A stretch of DNA of 60,804 nucleotides from Burkholderiaceae bacterium. GTDB lineage: Bacteria > Pseudomonadota > Gammaproteobacteria > Burkholderiales > Burkholderiaceae_C. Location of the stretch: assembly GCA_016790175.1 (NCBI GenBank), contig JAEUPI010000279.1, positions 1 to 60,804 of the forward strand, in the 5' to 3' direction. Both the position numbers and the translations under genes were made by a program. How positions within the stretch are numbered: position 1 is the first letter of the stretch; every line of letters starts with the position of its first letter. Below, in pieces: positions 34,454 through 44,760 of the stretch. Below the pieces are notes generated by a model. It ran no database searches. It saw nothing but the letters and a program-made list of their open reading frames with translations, and was not told where the DNA came from.

Positions 34454-35157
34454 GGCCTCGGCTTTTCGATCCACGCCAGCACATGCGTGCGCAGCAGCGG
34501 CAGCGCGTTGAACACCGGGTACAGCACCGGGTGCCAGGCGCATACGCGCCGCGCAATTGGCGGCGCCAGCGTGATGCGCCGTGCCTGCAGCCGGCCTTCG
34601 GGAAATAGCTCGCGGATGCGCGCCACGTTGACGCCCCGCACGTCGGGGTTGCGCGGGTTGTTCACGGTGAAGTCGTACCACAGCACGCCGCCGCCAGGGC
34701 GCACCCAGCGCCACATCGCCTGCGCGAGGCGCCACTGGAACGGCGCATCGAGCAGCGACGAGAACACGGTGGACTGCAGCACGATGTCTTCGCTCTCGTC
34801 GGGGAACCTGGCGATCGACGCGTCGCCCTGCATCAGCGTCACGCCCGAGGGCAACACCTGCATCGCCTGCGCAAAGCGGTCGGGCAGCAACTCGATGCCG
34901 GCCAGATTGCCCGGTGCAAAGCCCAGCCGCAATAGCTCCAGCAGGTTGCCGCCGGTGCCGCAGCCGACTTCGAGCACCCGGCGAGAGGTCAGATCGGTCC
35001 AGCCCAGGTGCGCAAACAACCGCAGCATGGCACGCTGGCGCTCGTGCAGCGTCTGCCAGACATCAGCGTTGAGCGCGCTGTAGCGTTCGGCGCCGGCGCG
35101 CCGGGCGTAACGTTGGGCGACGGCGTGGGGCTCGCCGTTCGGAGTCGTTGAGTTCAT
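34450..35157 (-). CDS. Class I SAM-dependent methyltransferase
   Basis: A 235-residue methyltransferase with motif [12 protein letters not shown] near residue 62, then [24 protein letters not shown] and [13 protein letters not shown]. It may methylate a sugar of the repeat unit or cap chain growth; the target is not visible. ATG 35157 overlaps the upstream GT stop, and a TTG one codon earlier is possible. It lies inside the minus-strand operon. Confidence 0.82.
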   Translation of the reverse strand: MNSTTPNGEPHAVAQRYARRAGAERYSALNADVWQTLHERQRAMLRLFAHLGWTDLTSRRVLEVGCGTGGNLLELLRLGFAPGNLAGIELLPDRFAQAMQVLPSGVTLMQGDASIARFPDESEDIVLQSTVFSSLLDAPFQWRLAQAMWRWVRPGGGVLWYDFTVNNPRNPDVRGVNVARIRELFPEGRLQARRITLAPPIARRVCAWHPVLYPVFNALPLLRTHVLAWIEKPRP

Positions 35158-36386
35158 CAAGCGATCGCGTCGAGGAATCGTTGGGCCAGGACCGGATAGG
35201 TGTGATGGGCCACTACGTATGCCTTGCCGCGCTCGCCCATCGCGCGGCGTTGCATCGTCGGCGTGGCGGCCAGACGCTGCAGACCCTCAGCCACGGCCTG
35301 CGCCGACTCCGGCGCCACGGTGAAGCCGCAGCCGGCCTCGGCCACCGGATCGTTGCCGGCCTCCACCGAATGCAGCACCGGGCAGCCGGCCATCATGTAG
35401 TCCATCAGCTTGTTCGGCGCGATGCCAAAGCGGTAGATCGGCACACGCTGCCAGCCGATGTAGGCGACGTCGATCGCGCCGAGGAACGACGGGATCTGCG
35501 CCTTGGGGATCGGCGGCAGGCAGGTCACGGTGCCGATTGTCTCCTGTGCGATACGCCCGGCCAGGCGGGCGCGTTCATGCCCGTCGCCCACGAGAACGAA
35601 ACCGATCGGGCGATCGCGCAGCAGCTTGGCCGCATCGAGCAGCGTGTCCAGCGCATTGGGCAGGCCCATCGAGCCGGCATAGCCGACCACCAGCCGTCCT
35701 GCCGCGCGGTGCGCGGAGATCGCCGAGACCACGTCTTCGCGTAACGGCTCGGGTAAACGTTCCCAGTCGTCGGGCGCGATGCCGTTGGGTACGATCACGA
35801 GGCGCCGCGGGTCCAGCCCGTGCGCGGCCATGTGCTCCTGCACCTTGGGCAGCATCGACACCACGACATCGGCGTCGCGGTAGGCCGCATCCTCGGCCCG
35901 CTGGCATAGTCGGATGAACGGATGCCGCGGCGACATGCCCGCCAGCTCGATCGGTGACAGCGGCCACAGGTCGTGCACCTCGTAGACCAGCTTCGCGCCC
36001 GGCGCGAGCCGGGCGATGCGCCGGGCCACCCAGATATCCAGCGGGTAGGTGCTGGAGGCGATTGCCGCGTCAGGCTTGAACCGCGCTGCCAGCATCGGCG
36101 CCTCGCGCCACAGGCGCGCGAGAAAACGAGCGATGTTCCACGCGCGGCCTGCGCCATTGCCCGCATAGCGCGGCGTCGGCAGCCAGCGGTAGGCGATGCC
36201 GTCGATCATCTCATTCACCGGCTGGTCGACCACCTCGGGCTGGCGGCTGCGCACATGCGAGTACGAGGCAGCGACGATCTGTACCGCGTGGCCCGCGCGC
36301 ACCCACTCGCGGGCCAGGTAGTACGGGCGGTACTCCATGCCGAGCGCCGGGCTGCCGGCATAGTGGTTGATCAACAGGATGTTCAC
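35157..36386 (-). CDS. Glycosyltransferase family 4 protein (minus operon, first)
   Basis: A 409-residue GT4 enzyme. It opens NILLINHYAGSPALGMEYRP, shows YEVHDLWPLSPIELAG, then VGYAGSMGLPNALDTLLDA and NKLMDYMMAGCPVLHSVEAGN in the donor domain. This resembles WbuB-type aminosugar transferases. It overlaps the neighbouring glycosyltransferase and methyltransferase genes by a few bases. Donor sugar is unknown. Confidence 0.88.
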   Translation of the reverse strand: MNILLINHYAGSPALGMEYRPYYLAREWVRAGHAVQIVAASYSHVRSRQPEVVDQPVNEMIDGIAYRWLPTPRYAGNGAGRAWNIARFLARLWREAPMLAARFKPDAAIASSTYPLDIWVARRIARLAPGAKLVYEVHDLWPLSPIELAGMSPRHPFIRLCQRAEDAAYRDADVVVSMLPKVQEHMAAHGLDPRRLVIVPNGIAPDDWERLPEPLREDVVSAISAHRAAGRLVVGYAGSMGLPNALDTLLDAAKLLRDRPIGFVLVGDGHERARLAGRIAQETIGTVTCLPPIPKAQIPSFLGAIDVAYIGWQRVPIYRFGIAPNKLMDYMMAGCPVLHSVEAGNDPVAEAGCGFTVAPESAQAVAEGLQRLAATPTMQRRAMGERGKAYVVAHHTYPVLAQRFLDAIA

Positions 36387-37465
36387 GCGCGTGGCTCCAG
36401 CTCGGCCAGCCGCGAGAGAAAGCGCTCCACCGAGGGCGCGAATAGTGCGTGCTGCTGCACCCAGGCCCGGTGCGTATCGGCAATCGCGCTCGCATGCGGC
36501 AGCAATCGCTCGAGTTGTGAGGGCACGTCGGTCAACGCGCCGCGGCGCGCTTCCACGATCAGGCCGGTCCGGCCGCTACGCACCAGTTCGTGATTCGCCG
36601 GCAGGTCCGACAGAATCGGGATGCAGCCGCTGGCCATGGCCTCGAGCGCCGATACCGACACCGAGTCACTCTCGGGCAGCGAGACGTACCACTGCGCCTG
36701 CGCGTACCAGCGCTGCTGCTCGTCCGAATGCAGCCGTCCCACGAAGCGTACCCGCGAGGCCCAGGGTTGCCCAGCGCACCAGCGTTCGACATCGATCCGC
36801 AGCGATCCGTCATTGGCGACCACCAATTCCGCATCGGGCCAGTGGTCGGCCACGCAGCCAAAGAGTTCGAGCACACGCATCGGCGCGTAAAGCGCCTCGA
36901 GGCCGCGGTTGGCGTAGAACAGATGCGGCTGCTTGGCCTTGCTCGCCAGTGGCAGCGCTTCGAGCCCGAACGGAAACACCATCACCTCGCCAGCACCAAG
37001 AGCGCGCATGCACTCGGCCATGTGCTGCGAATCGCTGGTGGTCAGCACGCAAGCGCGCAACACGCGCCGCGTGAGCGCGCGCACCAGAACGCTGCGCTGT
37101 GGCGCCACCAGGATGTCGGAGCCCCAGGCTGAGCCGATCAGCGCGCCGCGCAGCCGCCAGACCCGCCGCGCCAGCCAAGCCAGCGTGCCGTGTGAGCTGA
37201 GGTAGTGGGCATGGATCCAGTCGGCATCAACCTGCTTGAGCCAACGACCCAGACGTGGCAACGCGCGCAATACCGACAAGTTGCCGCCTTCCACGCGCGG
37301 ATGTAGTTGCAGGGCGAGTCGGCGCCCGGCCGGCAGCACGGCATCGAAACCCGCATCGAAGCCGCGGCTCGACGCCACCCACAGTTCCACGCGACCGGCC
37401 AGCGCCCGCGCCCACTTCAGCAGGTGCGGGCTCTGCGCGTCGCCGATCAACACGTAGCGATGCAT
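36383..37465 (-). CDS. Glycosyltransferase family 4 protein (minus operon, second)
   Basis: A 360-residue GT-B protein starting HRYVLIGDAQSPHLLKWA. It has IHAHYLSSHGTLAWLA and GSAWGSDILVAP, and SVSALEAMASGCIPILSD in the donor domain with the conserved Glu. A start at ATG 37465 lies seven bases after the acetyltransferase stop. The upstream frame extension covers another gene and is rejected. Acceptor and donor are not predictable. Confidence 0.85.
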   Translation of the reverse strand: MHRYVLIGDAQSPHLLKWARALAGRVELWVASSRGFDAGFDAVLPAGRRLALQLHPRVEGGNLSVLRALPRLGRWLKQVDADWIHAHYLSSHGTLAWLARRVWRLRGALIGSAWGSDILVAPQRSVLVRALTRRVLRACVLTTSDSQHMAECMRALGAGEVMVFPFGLEALPLASKAKQPHLFYANRGLEALYAPMRVLELFGCVADHWPDAELVVANDGSLRIDVERWCAGQPWASRVRFVGRLHSDEQQRWYAQAQWYVSLPESDSVSVSALEAMASGCIPILSDLPANHELVRSGRTGLIVEARRGALTDVPSQLERLLPHASAIADTHRAWVQQHALFAPSVERFLSRLAELEPRA

Positions 37466-37472
37466 GAGGGTA

Positions 37473-38066
37473 CTAGGCTTCGTCGTCCGAAGCTCGAACG
37501 GCCCAGGCACGGTAAGCCTCGCGTAGCTCGGGGTGGCGCTCGAGCCAGCGCTCGTCGGCCTGTCGTGCATCGCCCACCACCTGCGCGGGGCGGCCCTCGA
37601 GCACCGCATGGTCCGGGAACTCGCCGCGCACCACTGAGCCGGCGCGCACGATCGTGCCGCGGCCCAGACGCGAGCCGGCCTCGATCAGCGAATGAGGCCC
37701 GATGAAGCTGTAGGCGCCGATGTGTACCGGCGCGGCGACCCAGGCCGGGCGATCGCCCTGCCAATGCACATACCGACGGCCGAGCAGGCGCTGCGCGCGG
37801 TGCGAACTGTGGGTGACGATGCTCACGTGATGCGTGATCTGCACGCCCTCGTCGATCGTCACGCCGGCACTGGCCTCGATGAAGTTCAGCACGCCGATGT
37901 ACACATGGTCGCCGAGCACCAGGCGATCTTCGTGCTCGATGCAGCACGACGGCGCGATGCGCGTGTGCGGCAGCCAGCGTCCCTGCGAGCGTTCGCCGAA
38001 CACGGTGCGATGAAGCAGCGCATGCGCCAGGCGGCGCCGCATGCGATTGAGCCAGGGCCGAATCAT
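37473..38066 (-). CDS. Left-handed beta-helix acyltransferase
   Basis: A 197-residue acetyltransferase with hexapeptide repeats (LGDHVYIG, IDEGVQITHHVSIVTHSSH, IGAYSFIGPHSLIEAG, LGRGTIVRAGSVV) and a conserved His in the active loop. It is of the maltose/galactoside acetyltransferase type, so O-acetylation of a repeat-unit sugar is the likely role. N-acetylation of the 4-amino sugar made in this operon is an alternative, since no clear PglD is present. ATG 38066 overlaps the flippase stop. Confidence 0.8.
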   Translation of the reverse strand: MIRPWLNRMRRRLAHALLHRTVFGERSQGRWLPHTRIAPSCCIEHEDRLVLGDHVYIGVLNFIEASAGVTIDEGVQITHHVSIVTHSSHRAQRLLGRRYVHWQGDRPAWVAAPVHIGAYSFIGPHSLIEAGSRLGRGTIVRAGSVVRGEFPDHAVLEGRPAQVVGDARQADERWLERHPELREAYRAWAVRASDDEA

Positions 38067-39313
38067 GCTCTCTCCGTGCGCGGCATCGTCAACGGCCAAC
38101 GCGCCAGGCGCCAGAAGTAGACCGCAAAGAAGCCGGACATGGCCACCGACACCGCCCAGCCCGCCGCGACAAGCCCGCCCCAGGCCAGTCCGGCGCACAG
38201 CGCGACGAGGAAGATCACCTGCCCGACCACGGCGATACGCAGCGCGAAGCCCTGCGCCTGCCAAGCCATGGTCACCACGCCGAGGGGAGATGCCACGAAG
38301 TGCACGCCGATGTAGAGCGCCAGGGCCGCCGCGAGCATGCCGGCATCGTGCCATGCTGCACCGAACGCCCACACGAAGAGCGCCGGCCCGCCCCATAGCA
38401 GAAGCATCACGCCCGGCGCTGCCAGCAGGCCGAGCAGCGCCATCACGCGCACCACGCTCGCGCGAGCTGAAGCACTTGCGCAGCCCGACCCATTCCCGTC
38501 CGTGCCGACCTGCTCGCTGAGCTGGGCATAGAGCGGCTGTGATACCGCGCCACCGACCAGCGTGGCCGGCGCCTTCAGAATGCGCATGCAAAGGCCCCAG
38601 CTGCCCGCAGCAGCCGGACCAGCCCAGGCGGCCACAAGCGCGATGGCCAGCGTGTCCTGCAGCGCACCGAGGAAGGCATGCGGTGTGTTGAGCAAAGGAA
38701 AGTCGCGATGCCGGCGTGCGGCCTCCAAGACCTGCGCCCGCTCGGCGAATGCAGCGCGCGCGGGCACGCCGCCCGCCACCGCTGCGGCAGCCCAAGCGGC
38801 GCAGATCGGCCCGGCGATCAGCCCCATGGTGCCCCATTGCAGCCACAGCAGCAGCAGTTGCATCACCGCACCGCCACCCTGGTGAACGACGCGCGAGCGT
38901 GCCAGCGCGCTGAACCGCTGCTCGCGCGTCGCACGTAGGCCGGCGAGCGACAGCAGGCCCAGCCCCGCCACCGCGAGCGGTAGTGCCAGTGGCCACGCGG
39001 CGCCAGCGAGCCAGGCCCAGAGCAGGCCGGCCGCCAGCGCGACAAGGCTCACAGCGGTCAGTATCGCGAGAGCGAGTCGCGTGATCGCACGCGCCTCGTC
39101 GTCGTCGCGAGCGAGAGGCAACGCGAACTCGAAGCGCGCACAGGCCACGACCGCGACGTTCGCGGCCACTGCGGCAAAGGTGTGATACAGGCCAAACTCC
39201 GCCGGCGCCGCCAGCCGCGTGAGCAATGGCGCCAACGCCAGCGGAATCACCTGCGAGAGCGCGCCACCGGCCAGCAGCGTGAGCGAGGCGCGCAGCAGGC
39301 CTGACCGCGTCAT
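38063..39313 (-). CDS. Polysaccharide flippase, Wzx-like (minus operon)
   Basis: A 416-residue inner-membrane protein with about 10-12 Ala/Leu-rich helices. LTLLAGGALSQVIPLALAPLL at the start (read as segments) and GLYHTFAAVAANVAVV fit the MOP/Wzx superfamily. It is shorter than the flippase at 13269-14798 and has a different helix pattern. It suggests that the minus operon exports its own repeat unit, though no second polymerase gene is seen here. Confidence 0.82.
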   Translation of the reverse strand: MTRSGLLRASLTLLAGGALSQVIPLALAPLLTRLAAPAEFGLYHTFAAVAANVAVVACARFEFALPLARDDDEARAITRLALAILTAVSLVALAAGLLWAWLAGAAWPLALPLAVAGLGLLSLAGLRATREQRFSALARSRVVHQGGGAVMQLLLLWLQWGTMGLIAGPICAAWAAAAVAGGVPARAAFAERAQVLEAARRHRDFPLLNTPHAFLGALQDTLAIALVAAWAGPAAAGSWGLCMRILKAPATLVGGAVSQPLYAQLSEQVGTDGNGSGCASASARASVVRVMALLGLLAAPGVMLLLWGGPALFVWAFGAAWHDAGMLAAALALYIGVHFVASPLGVVTMAWQAQGFALRIAVVGQVIFLVALCAGLAWGGLVAAGWAVSVAMSGFFAVYFWRLARWPLTMPRTERA

Positions 39314-39319
39314 CGCCGC

Positions 39320-40435
39320 TCAGGGCACCGAAAAGAACGCCAATGCGTCGAGTACGCGATCAAGGTCGGCCTCGGCCAGATCGGCGCTCATTGGCAAGCT
39401 CAGCACCTCGCGCCCCGCGGCGATGCTGTGCGGATGCTCGTCGGCCGCGCACAGGTCGGCATACGCTGGTTGGTGATGCAGCGGCAACGGGTAGTGCACG
39501 GCAGTGGGGATGTCCTGCGCGCGCAGGTGCGCCGCGAGCGCATCGCGCTGCGGTGAGCGCACGGTCATCTGCGCCCAGGCACTGGTTCGTCCAGGGCGCA
39601 TCGAGATCGGCACAACCCTCGGTGCAAGCTGCGCCAGGCCGTTCAGGTAGCGAGCCGCCAGCGCTTCGCGCCGCGCCAACTCCCACTCGAACCGCTCCAG
39701 TTTCGCCAACACGATCGCGCACTGCAGCGTGTCCATGCGACCACCGACGCCAATGCGAGTATGCGAGTAGCGTGCGCTCTGACCGTGCACGCGGATTTCG
39801 CGGCAGGCACGGGCCAGCGCGTCGTCGCTGGTGAACACCGCGCCGCCGTCACCATAGCAGCCGAGCGGCTTGCTCGGGAAGAAGCTGGTGCACGCCAGCA
39901 GCGAGAGGTTGCACGACCGGCGCCCGTTGTACAGGGCACCGAAGCTCTGAGCCGCATCCTCGATCACCGCGAGGCCGCCGTGGCGTGCAGCGATTGCGTT
40001 GATCTCGTCCATGTCGGCGCACTGGCCGTACAGGCCGACCGGCAGGATCGCGCGAGTACGCGGCGAGATCTTCGACTCGATGAGTCGCGTATCGATCAGG
40101 CAAGTGTCGGGTTCGATGTCGACGAACACCGGCACGCCGCCCAGCAGCACGATCATCTCGGCCGTGGCTGCGAAGGTGAACGGCGTAGTGATCACTTCGT
40201 CGCCGGGCTTAAGGCTGAGCGCCATCAGCGCAATCAGGATCGCTTCGGTGCCGCTGGCCACGGTGATGCAGTGTCTGGCACCGCAGTTCGCCGCGAGACG
40301 CACCTCGAGCTCCGCGACCTCTGGCCCCATGATGTATTGGCCATGGTCGAGCACGCGCTGCATGCGCTCCGCAATCTGGACCTTCAGCGCTGCATACTGT
40401 GCCTTCAGATCGACGAAGGCCATCGCCTCTGCCAT
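39320..40435 (-). CDS. wbpE: UDP-3-keto-GlcNAcA aminotransferase, WbpE-like (set 2)
   Basis: A 371-residue PLP enzyme. It begins MAFVDLKAQYAALK and has ASGTEAILIALMAL, IEDAAQSFGALYNG and the PLP Lys in SFFPSKPLGCYGDGGA, the usual WbpE form. It aminates C3 of UDP-3-keto-GlcNAc-uronate and works with WlbA, which regenerates its co-substrate. ATG 40435 overlaps the wbpD stop by ATGA; an inner ATG at 40423 is possible. The tight wlbA-wbpD-wbpE order supports the assignment. Confidence 0.92.
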   Translation of the reverse strand: MAEAMAFVDLKAQYAALKVQIAERMQRVLDHGQYIMGPEVAELEVRLAANCGARHCITVASGTEAILIALMALSLKPGDEVITTPFTFAATAEMIVLLGGVPVFVDIEPDTCLIDTRLIESKISPRTRAILPVGLYGQCADMDEINAIAARHGGLAVIEDAAQSFGALYNGRRSCNLSLLACTSFFPSKPLGCYGDGGAVFTSDDALARACREIRVHGQSARYSHTRIGVGGRMDTLQCAIVLAKLERFEWELARREALAARYLNGLAQLAPRVVPISMRPGRTSAWAQMTVRSPQRDALAAHLRAQDIPTAVHYPLPLHHQPAYADLCAADEHPHSIAAGREVLSLPMSADLAEADLDRVLDALAFFSVP

Positions 40436-41028
40436 CAGGCCTCCTCGGCCGGCCGGCAACAGCCGTCACGCAGTACGTAGCGCTCGCCCGTCTCCGGGCA
40501 GGCTGCCTCGGCGTTACCCTCGAGCGGCAGCATCAGCCGCTCGCCGTGGCGGCTCATCCATCCGACCTGGCGCGCGGGCACGCCGACCATCAGCGCAAAG
40601 TCGGGCACGTCGTGCGTGACCACCGCACCGGCGCCGACGAACGCATAGCGGCCGATCGTGATGCCGCAGACGATCGTGCTGTTCGCCCCCAGCGTCGCAC
40701 CGCGGCGCACCTGCGTGCGGCGGTATTCGGCCTTGCGCACGACCGCGGCCCGCGGATTGAACACGTTGGTGAACACCATGCTCGGCCCGCAGAACACCTC
40801 GTCTTCCAGCGTCACTGCGTCGTAGATCGAGACGTTGTTCTGAACCTTCACCCCATCGCCGATCACCACGTCGTTGCCGACGAACACCCCCTGCCCAAAC
40901 GAGCAGCCGCGCCCGATGCGGGCACCCGCGCAAATGTGCGAAAAATGCCAGACGCGGCAGCCCTCGCCGAGTTTCGCGCCGGCATCGACGATCGCGCTGG
41001 CGTGCACCTCCACAGCGGGCATCGACAT
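40435..41028 (-). CDS. wbpD: UDP-GlcNAc3NA N-acetyltransferase, WbpD/WlbB-like (set 2)
   Basis: A 197-residue left-handed beta-helix enzyme that acetylates the 3-amino group to give UDP-GlcNAc3NAcA. The signature is strong: [76 protein letters not shown] Cys-containing C-terminal tail is also typical. The ATG at 41028 begins seven bases after the wlbA stop. Confidence 0.95.
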   Translation of the reverse strand: MSMPAVEVHASAIVDAGAKLGEGCRVWHFSHICAGARIGRGCSFGQGVFVGNDVVIGDGVKVQNNVSIYDAVTLEDEVFCGPSMVFTNVFNPRAAVVRKAEYRRTQVRRGATLGANSTIVCGITIGRYAFVGAGAVVTHDVPDFALMVGVPARQVGWMSRHGERLMLPLEGNAEAACPETGERYVLRDGCCRPAEEA

Positions 41029-41035
41029 GAGTCGC

Positions 41036-42097
41036 TCAGTACGCCAGCGGCAGGTTGACGCGCTTGCCGTCGCGGGCCGAGAGATACATTGCGATCAGCA
41101 GCTCCAGCGACTTCAGGCCCTCGCGCCCGTCGGTCTCGGCGCTGGCCTCCCCGCGCAGCGTGGCGATCACGTTGTCGTAATACAGCGGATGGCCCAGGCC
41201 ATAGACCGAGGCGGTCTGGTAGCTCGCGTCAGCGGCCTGCCGGTCCATCTCGTGCGGCTGGTCAAACGCCCAGTGCTCGATGGCGTTCACGGCCACGCCT
41301 CCCACCCGCACCGTGCCTCGTTCACCGAGGATGGTGATCGAACCCTCGAGGTTCTTGGGATAGGTGAGCATCGTCACATTGAGGCTGCCCATCGCGCCGT
41401 TGCGCCACTTCAGAGCTGCCACGCCGGTGTCTTCGACCTCGATGTCGCGCGCCAGCGTACCGGTGTAGGCCATCACGCTCTCCACCGGACCGACGATCCA
41501 GTCGAGCAAGTCCACATAGTGGCTGGCCTGGTTCATGAAGGCGCCGCCATCGAACTCCCAGGTGCCTCGCCAGGCCGCGCCGTCGTAGTACGACTGCGGC
41601 CGCGACCAGAACACATTGACGCTGACCATGTAGATGCGGCCGAAGCGGCCCGCGTCCGCCGCCCGCTTGAGCAGCTGCAGCGTCGGGTTGCGCCGGTTCT
41701 GCTTCACGACGAACAGGCGCACTCCGGCGTCGTCACAGGCGCGCACCATCGCCTGACCGTCGCTCCAGCGCGTGGCCATGGGCTTCTCGGTCATCACGTG
41801 GCGGCCTGCCTGGGCAATCTCTATCGCCTGCGCCGGGTGCAGTCCACTTGGAGTGCACAGGATGACGCAGTCGGCCGTCGTGGCGGCCAGCATGGCGCCG
41901 AGGTTCGCATGGGCGCGTGCGCCGGTGCGCCGCGCCGCCTGGCTGAGTGCCGCAGCGTCGATGTCGCACAGGTCCACCAGTTCGCAGCGCGCTGCATGCT
42001 GCTCGATCGCGTCGAAATGCCGGGCCGAGATGCGGCCGCAGCCCGCAAGGGCGAAGCGGATCTTGCGATCGGTCACTGCGGTGCGGCCGGCGTACAT
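41036..42097 (-). CDS. wlbA: UDP-GlcNAc-uronate 3-dehydrogenase, WlbA/WbpB (set 2)
   Basis: A 353-residue Gfo/Idh/MocA enzyme that oxidises C3 of UDP-GlcNAcA. It has [46 protein letters not shown] and the [14 protein letters not shown] segment with the conserved His. The KQNR motif is shared with the set 1 paralogue at 1863-2921. It is the first gene of the minus-strand operon and faces lysS across 118 bases, which probably hold its promoter. Confidence 0.93.
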   Translation of the reverse strand: MYAGRTAVTDRKIRFALAGCGRISARHFDAIEQHAARCELVDLCDIDAAALSQAARRTGARAHANLGAMLAATTADCVILCTPSGLHPAQAIEIAQAGRHVMTEKPMATRWSDGQAMVRACDDAGVRLFVVKQNRRNPTLQLLKRAADAGRFGRIYMVSVNVFWSRPQSYYDGAAWRGTWEFDGGAFMNQASHYVDLLDWIVGPVESVMAYTGTLARDIEVEDTGVAALKWRNGAMGSLNVTMLTYPKNLEGSITILGERGTVRVGGVAVNAIEHWAFDQPHEMDRQAADASYQTASVYGLGHPLYYDNVIATLRGEASAETDGREGLKSLELLIAMYLSARDGKRVNLPLAY

Positions 42098-42175
42098 GGG
42101 GCGTCAGGGGCGGGTGGCACTCATCGCGCGCCAATGCGCGAGCGCGCCGGGGATTCTAGGCGTCCACCTGCACCC

Positions 42176-42181
42176 TAAAAT
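42176..42181 (+). promoter_or_regulatory. Candidate -10 box of lysS
   Basis: TAAAAT lies 34 bases before the lysS ATG and would give a leader of about 28 bases. The region 17 bases upstream has only a weak -35 match. Such CCTAAAAT-type boxes are common in Burkholderiales promoters, so the call is plausible but unproven. Confidence 0.35.
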
Positions 42182-42215
42182 TGCGGCTGCGCCCATCCGA
42201 GAAGACGCCGAGACG

Positions 42216-43736
42216 ATGATGACCCAAGACCCCCCCGGTAGCGGCTCCGACGACTCCTCCCTCATCGCCGAGCGCCGCGCCAAGCTCGCCGCGCTGCGCC
42301 AGCGCGGCCCCGCCTTCCCCAACGATTTCAAGCCCTGCCAGCACGCCGCGGAGCTGCAGCAGCGGTATGCCGAGGTGCCCAACGAGGAGCTGGAGCCGCA
42401 GGGCGTGACCGTCTCGGTGGCCGGCCGCATGATGCTCAAGCGCATCATGGGCAAGGCGAGCTTCGCTACCTTGCAGGACGGCTCGTTCGGCAAGACCCAC
42501 GGTCGGATCCAGCTGCGCGTGACCACCGACGGCGTCGGCGAGGCGGCTTATGCCGACTTCAAGCACTGGGACCTCGGCGACATCATCGGCTGCGAGGGCA
42601 CGCTGATGCGCACCAAGACCGGCGAGCTGACGGTCAAGGCCACGTCGATCCGCCTGCTCACCAAGAGCCTGCGCCCGTTGCCGGACAAGTTCCACGGCAT
42701 GACCGATCAGGAGCAGAAATACCGCCAGCGCTACGTGGACCTGATGACCGACGAGGCGTCGCGGTCCCGCTTCGTGGCACGCAGCAAGGCGGTCAGCTCG
42801 ATCCGCAACCACATGGTGGAGCACGGCTTCCTGGAGGTCGAGACGCCGATCCTGCATCCCATTCCGGGTGGGGCGAACGCCAAGCCGTTCGTCACCCACC
42901 ACAACGCGCTGGACCAGGAGATGTTTCTGCGCGTCGCGCCGGAGCTCTACCTGAAGCGGCTCGTGGTCGGCGGCTTCGAGCGCGTGTTCGAAATCAACCG
43001 CAGTTTCCGCAACGAAGGCATCAGCGTCCGGCACAACCCGGAGTTCACGATGATGGAGTTCTATGCGGCCTACTGGAACCACCACGACCTGATGGACTTC
43101 ACCGAGGGCGTGCTGCGCCACGCCGCGCGCCAGGCCTCGGGCTCGGCGGTGCTCAGCTATGGCGGCCGCACGGTCGACCTCGACAAGCCGTTCGCCCGCC
43201 TGACGGTGCGCGACGCACTGGTCACCCACGCGGGCCTCACGCCGGAGCAGGCCGCCGATGCCCAGGTGCTGCATCAGCGGCTGCGCCATGCGGGCGAAGA
43301 GCCGCCGGCGCATTGGGGTCTGGCCGAGCTGCAGTTCGGCCTGTTCGAGGCGGTGGTCGAAGAGAAGCTCTGGGATCCGACCTTCATCATCGAGTACCCC
43401 GTCGAGGTCTCACCGCTGGCGCGGGCCAGCGACAGCAACCCGGCGGTCACCGAGCGCTTCGAACTCTTCATCACCGGCCGCGAGTTCGGCAACGACTTCT
43501 CCGAGCTGAACGATGCCGAAGACCAGGCCGATCGATTCGCCGCGCAAGCCAAAGCCAAGGAAGCCGGCGACGAGGAGGCGATGTACTACGACGCCGACTT
43601 CATCCGCGCGCTCGAATACGGCATGCCGCCCACGGGCGGCTGCGGCATCGGCATCGACCGGCTCGTGATGCTGCTGACCGACAGCGCCAGCATTCGCGAC
43701 GTGATCCTCTTCCCAGCCTTGCGCCGGGAATCGTAG
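42216..43736 (+). CDS. lysS: Lysyl-tRNA synthetase, class II
   Basis: Charges tRNA-Lys with lysine. The 506-residue protein has an N-terminal OB-fold anticodon-binding domain ([19 protein letters not shown]) and the class II core. Motif 2 contains [27 protein letters not shown] follows, and motif 3 is [12 protein letters not shown]. Length and motif order are normal. Two ATGs adjoin at 42216 and 42219; the first is used. A longer upstream frame would run into the wlbA promoter region and is rejected. Confidence 0.98.
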   Translation: MMTQDPPGSGSDDSSLIAERRAKLAALRQRGPAFPNDFKPCQHAAELQQRYAEVPNEELEPQGVTVSVAGRMMLKRIMGKASFATLQDGSFGKTHGRIQLRVTTDGVGEAAYADFKHWDLGDIIGCEGTLMRTKTGELTVKATSIRLLTKSLRPLPDKFHGMTDQEQKYRQRYVDLMTDEASRSRFVARSKAVSSIRNHMVEHGFLEVETPILHPIPGGANAKPFVTHHNALDQEMFLRVAPELYLKRLVVGGFERVFEINRSFRNEGISVRHNPEFTMMEFYAAYWNHHDLMDFTEGVLRHAARQASGSAVLSYGGRTVDLDKPFARLTVRDALVTHAGLTPEQAADAQVLHQRLRHAGEEPPAHWGLAELQFGLFEAVVEEKLWDPTFIIEYPVEVSPLARASDSNPAVTERFELFITGREFGNDFSELNDAEDQADRFAAQAKAKEAGDEEAMYYDADFIRALEYGMPPTGGCGIGIDRLVMLLTDSASIRDVILFPALRRES

Positions 43737-43782
43737 ACGTTCCCGACGCTGCGCCAGCAGAGCTGATCTCAGGCGCCGTCGC

Positions 43783-44571
43783 TCACGCGTTCCTGAAGCT
43801 CGGCTTGCGCTTGGCCAGGAAGGCGTCCATGCCTTCCTTCTGGTCCTGCGTGGCGAACAGCGAGTGGAACAATCGCCGTTCGTACATCAATCCGTCCGAC
43901 AGACCCGCCTCGAACGAGCGGTTCACGCATTCCTTGGCCATCATCACGCTCGGCCCGCTCAAGGCACAGATCGCCTCGGCGGCGGCCAGGGCCTCGGCCT
44001 GCAGCCTGTCGGCCGGCACGATGCGCGAGACGAGACCGGCGCGCTCGGCTTCGGCCGCGTCCATCATGCGGCCGGTGAGCACCATGTCCATCGTCTTGCT
44101 CTTGCCCACCGCGCGCGGCAGTCGCTGCGTGCCGCCGGCGCCGGGGATGATGCCGATCTTGATCTCGGGCTGACCGAAGCGCGCCGAATCGGCCGCGATG
44201 ATGAAGTCGCACATCATCGCCAGCTCGCAGCCGCCGCCCAGGGCGAAGCCCGCCACTGCGGCAATCACCGGCTTCCTCACGCTGCGCATGGTCTCCCAGT
44301 TGCGCGTGATGAAGTCGCGCTTGTACACGTCCATGAACTCGTACTTCGCCATCGCCGAGATGTCGGCGCCGGCGGCAAACGCCTTCTCGCTGCCGGTCAC
44401 GACGATGCAGCCGACGCCTTCATCGGCGTCCATCGCCCTCAGCGCCGCACCCAGTTCGTCCATCAGCGCGTCGTTCAATGCGTTCAGCTGTTTCGGGCGG
44501 TTCAGCGTCAGCCACGCAACGCGCCGTTCGCCGTCACCGCGGCGCTCTACCAGGACCAGGGAATCGGACAT
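43783..44571 (-). CDS. Enoyl-CoA hydratase
   Basis: A 262-residue crotonase-family enzyme that hydrates 2-enoyl-CoA in beta-oxidation. It has [15 protein letters not shown] for the oxyanion hole, [16 protein letters not shown] with the first catalytic Glu, and [22 protein letters not shown] with the second. Both acids are present, so hydratase activity is expected. The start at 44571 is preceded by a good ribosome site (AAGGAG, eight bases away). It converges with lysS. Confidence 0.95.
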   Translation of the reverse strand: MSDSLVLVERRGDGERRVAWLTLNRPKQLNALNDALMDELGAALRAMDADEGVGCIVVTGSEKAFAAGADISAMAKYEFMDVYKRDFITRNWETMRSVRKPVIAAVAGFALGGGCELAMMCDFIIAADSARFGQPEIKIGIIPGAGGTQRLPRAVGKSKTMDMVLTGRMMDAAEAERAGLVSRIVPADRLQAEALAAAEAICALSGPSVMMAKECVNRSFEAGLSDGLMYERRLFHSLFATQDQKEGMDAFLAKRKPSFRNA

Positions 44572-44760
44572 GTCGTGAACTCCTTCCGTATGCCCATTCT
44601 CGCCGAGGGCCCTCGTCAGCATCGCTTCAGCCGAGGCGTGCATTGGCGCACGCCGAAACCCGCCCGGCATTTGTTGCAGATGTCTAAGCTTGTGTGGCAG
44701 GTCGAAGAGACCGCAGGGATCGGAATCGCGCCCATCGGGCGCGCAGCTGGAGCAGTACAC

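Noticed and set aside
33560-35083. 507-codon open frame on the plus strand
   Set aside because: It runs across the complements of the aminotransferase and methyltransferase genes and matches nothing known.
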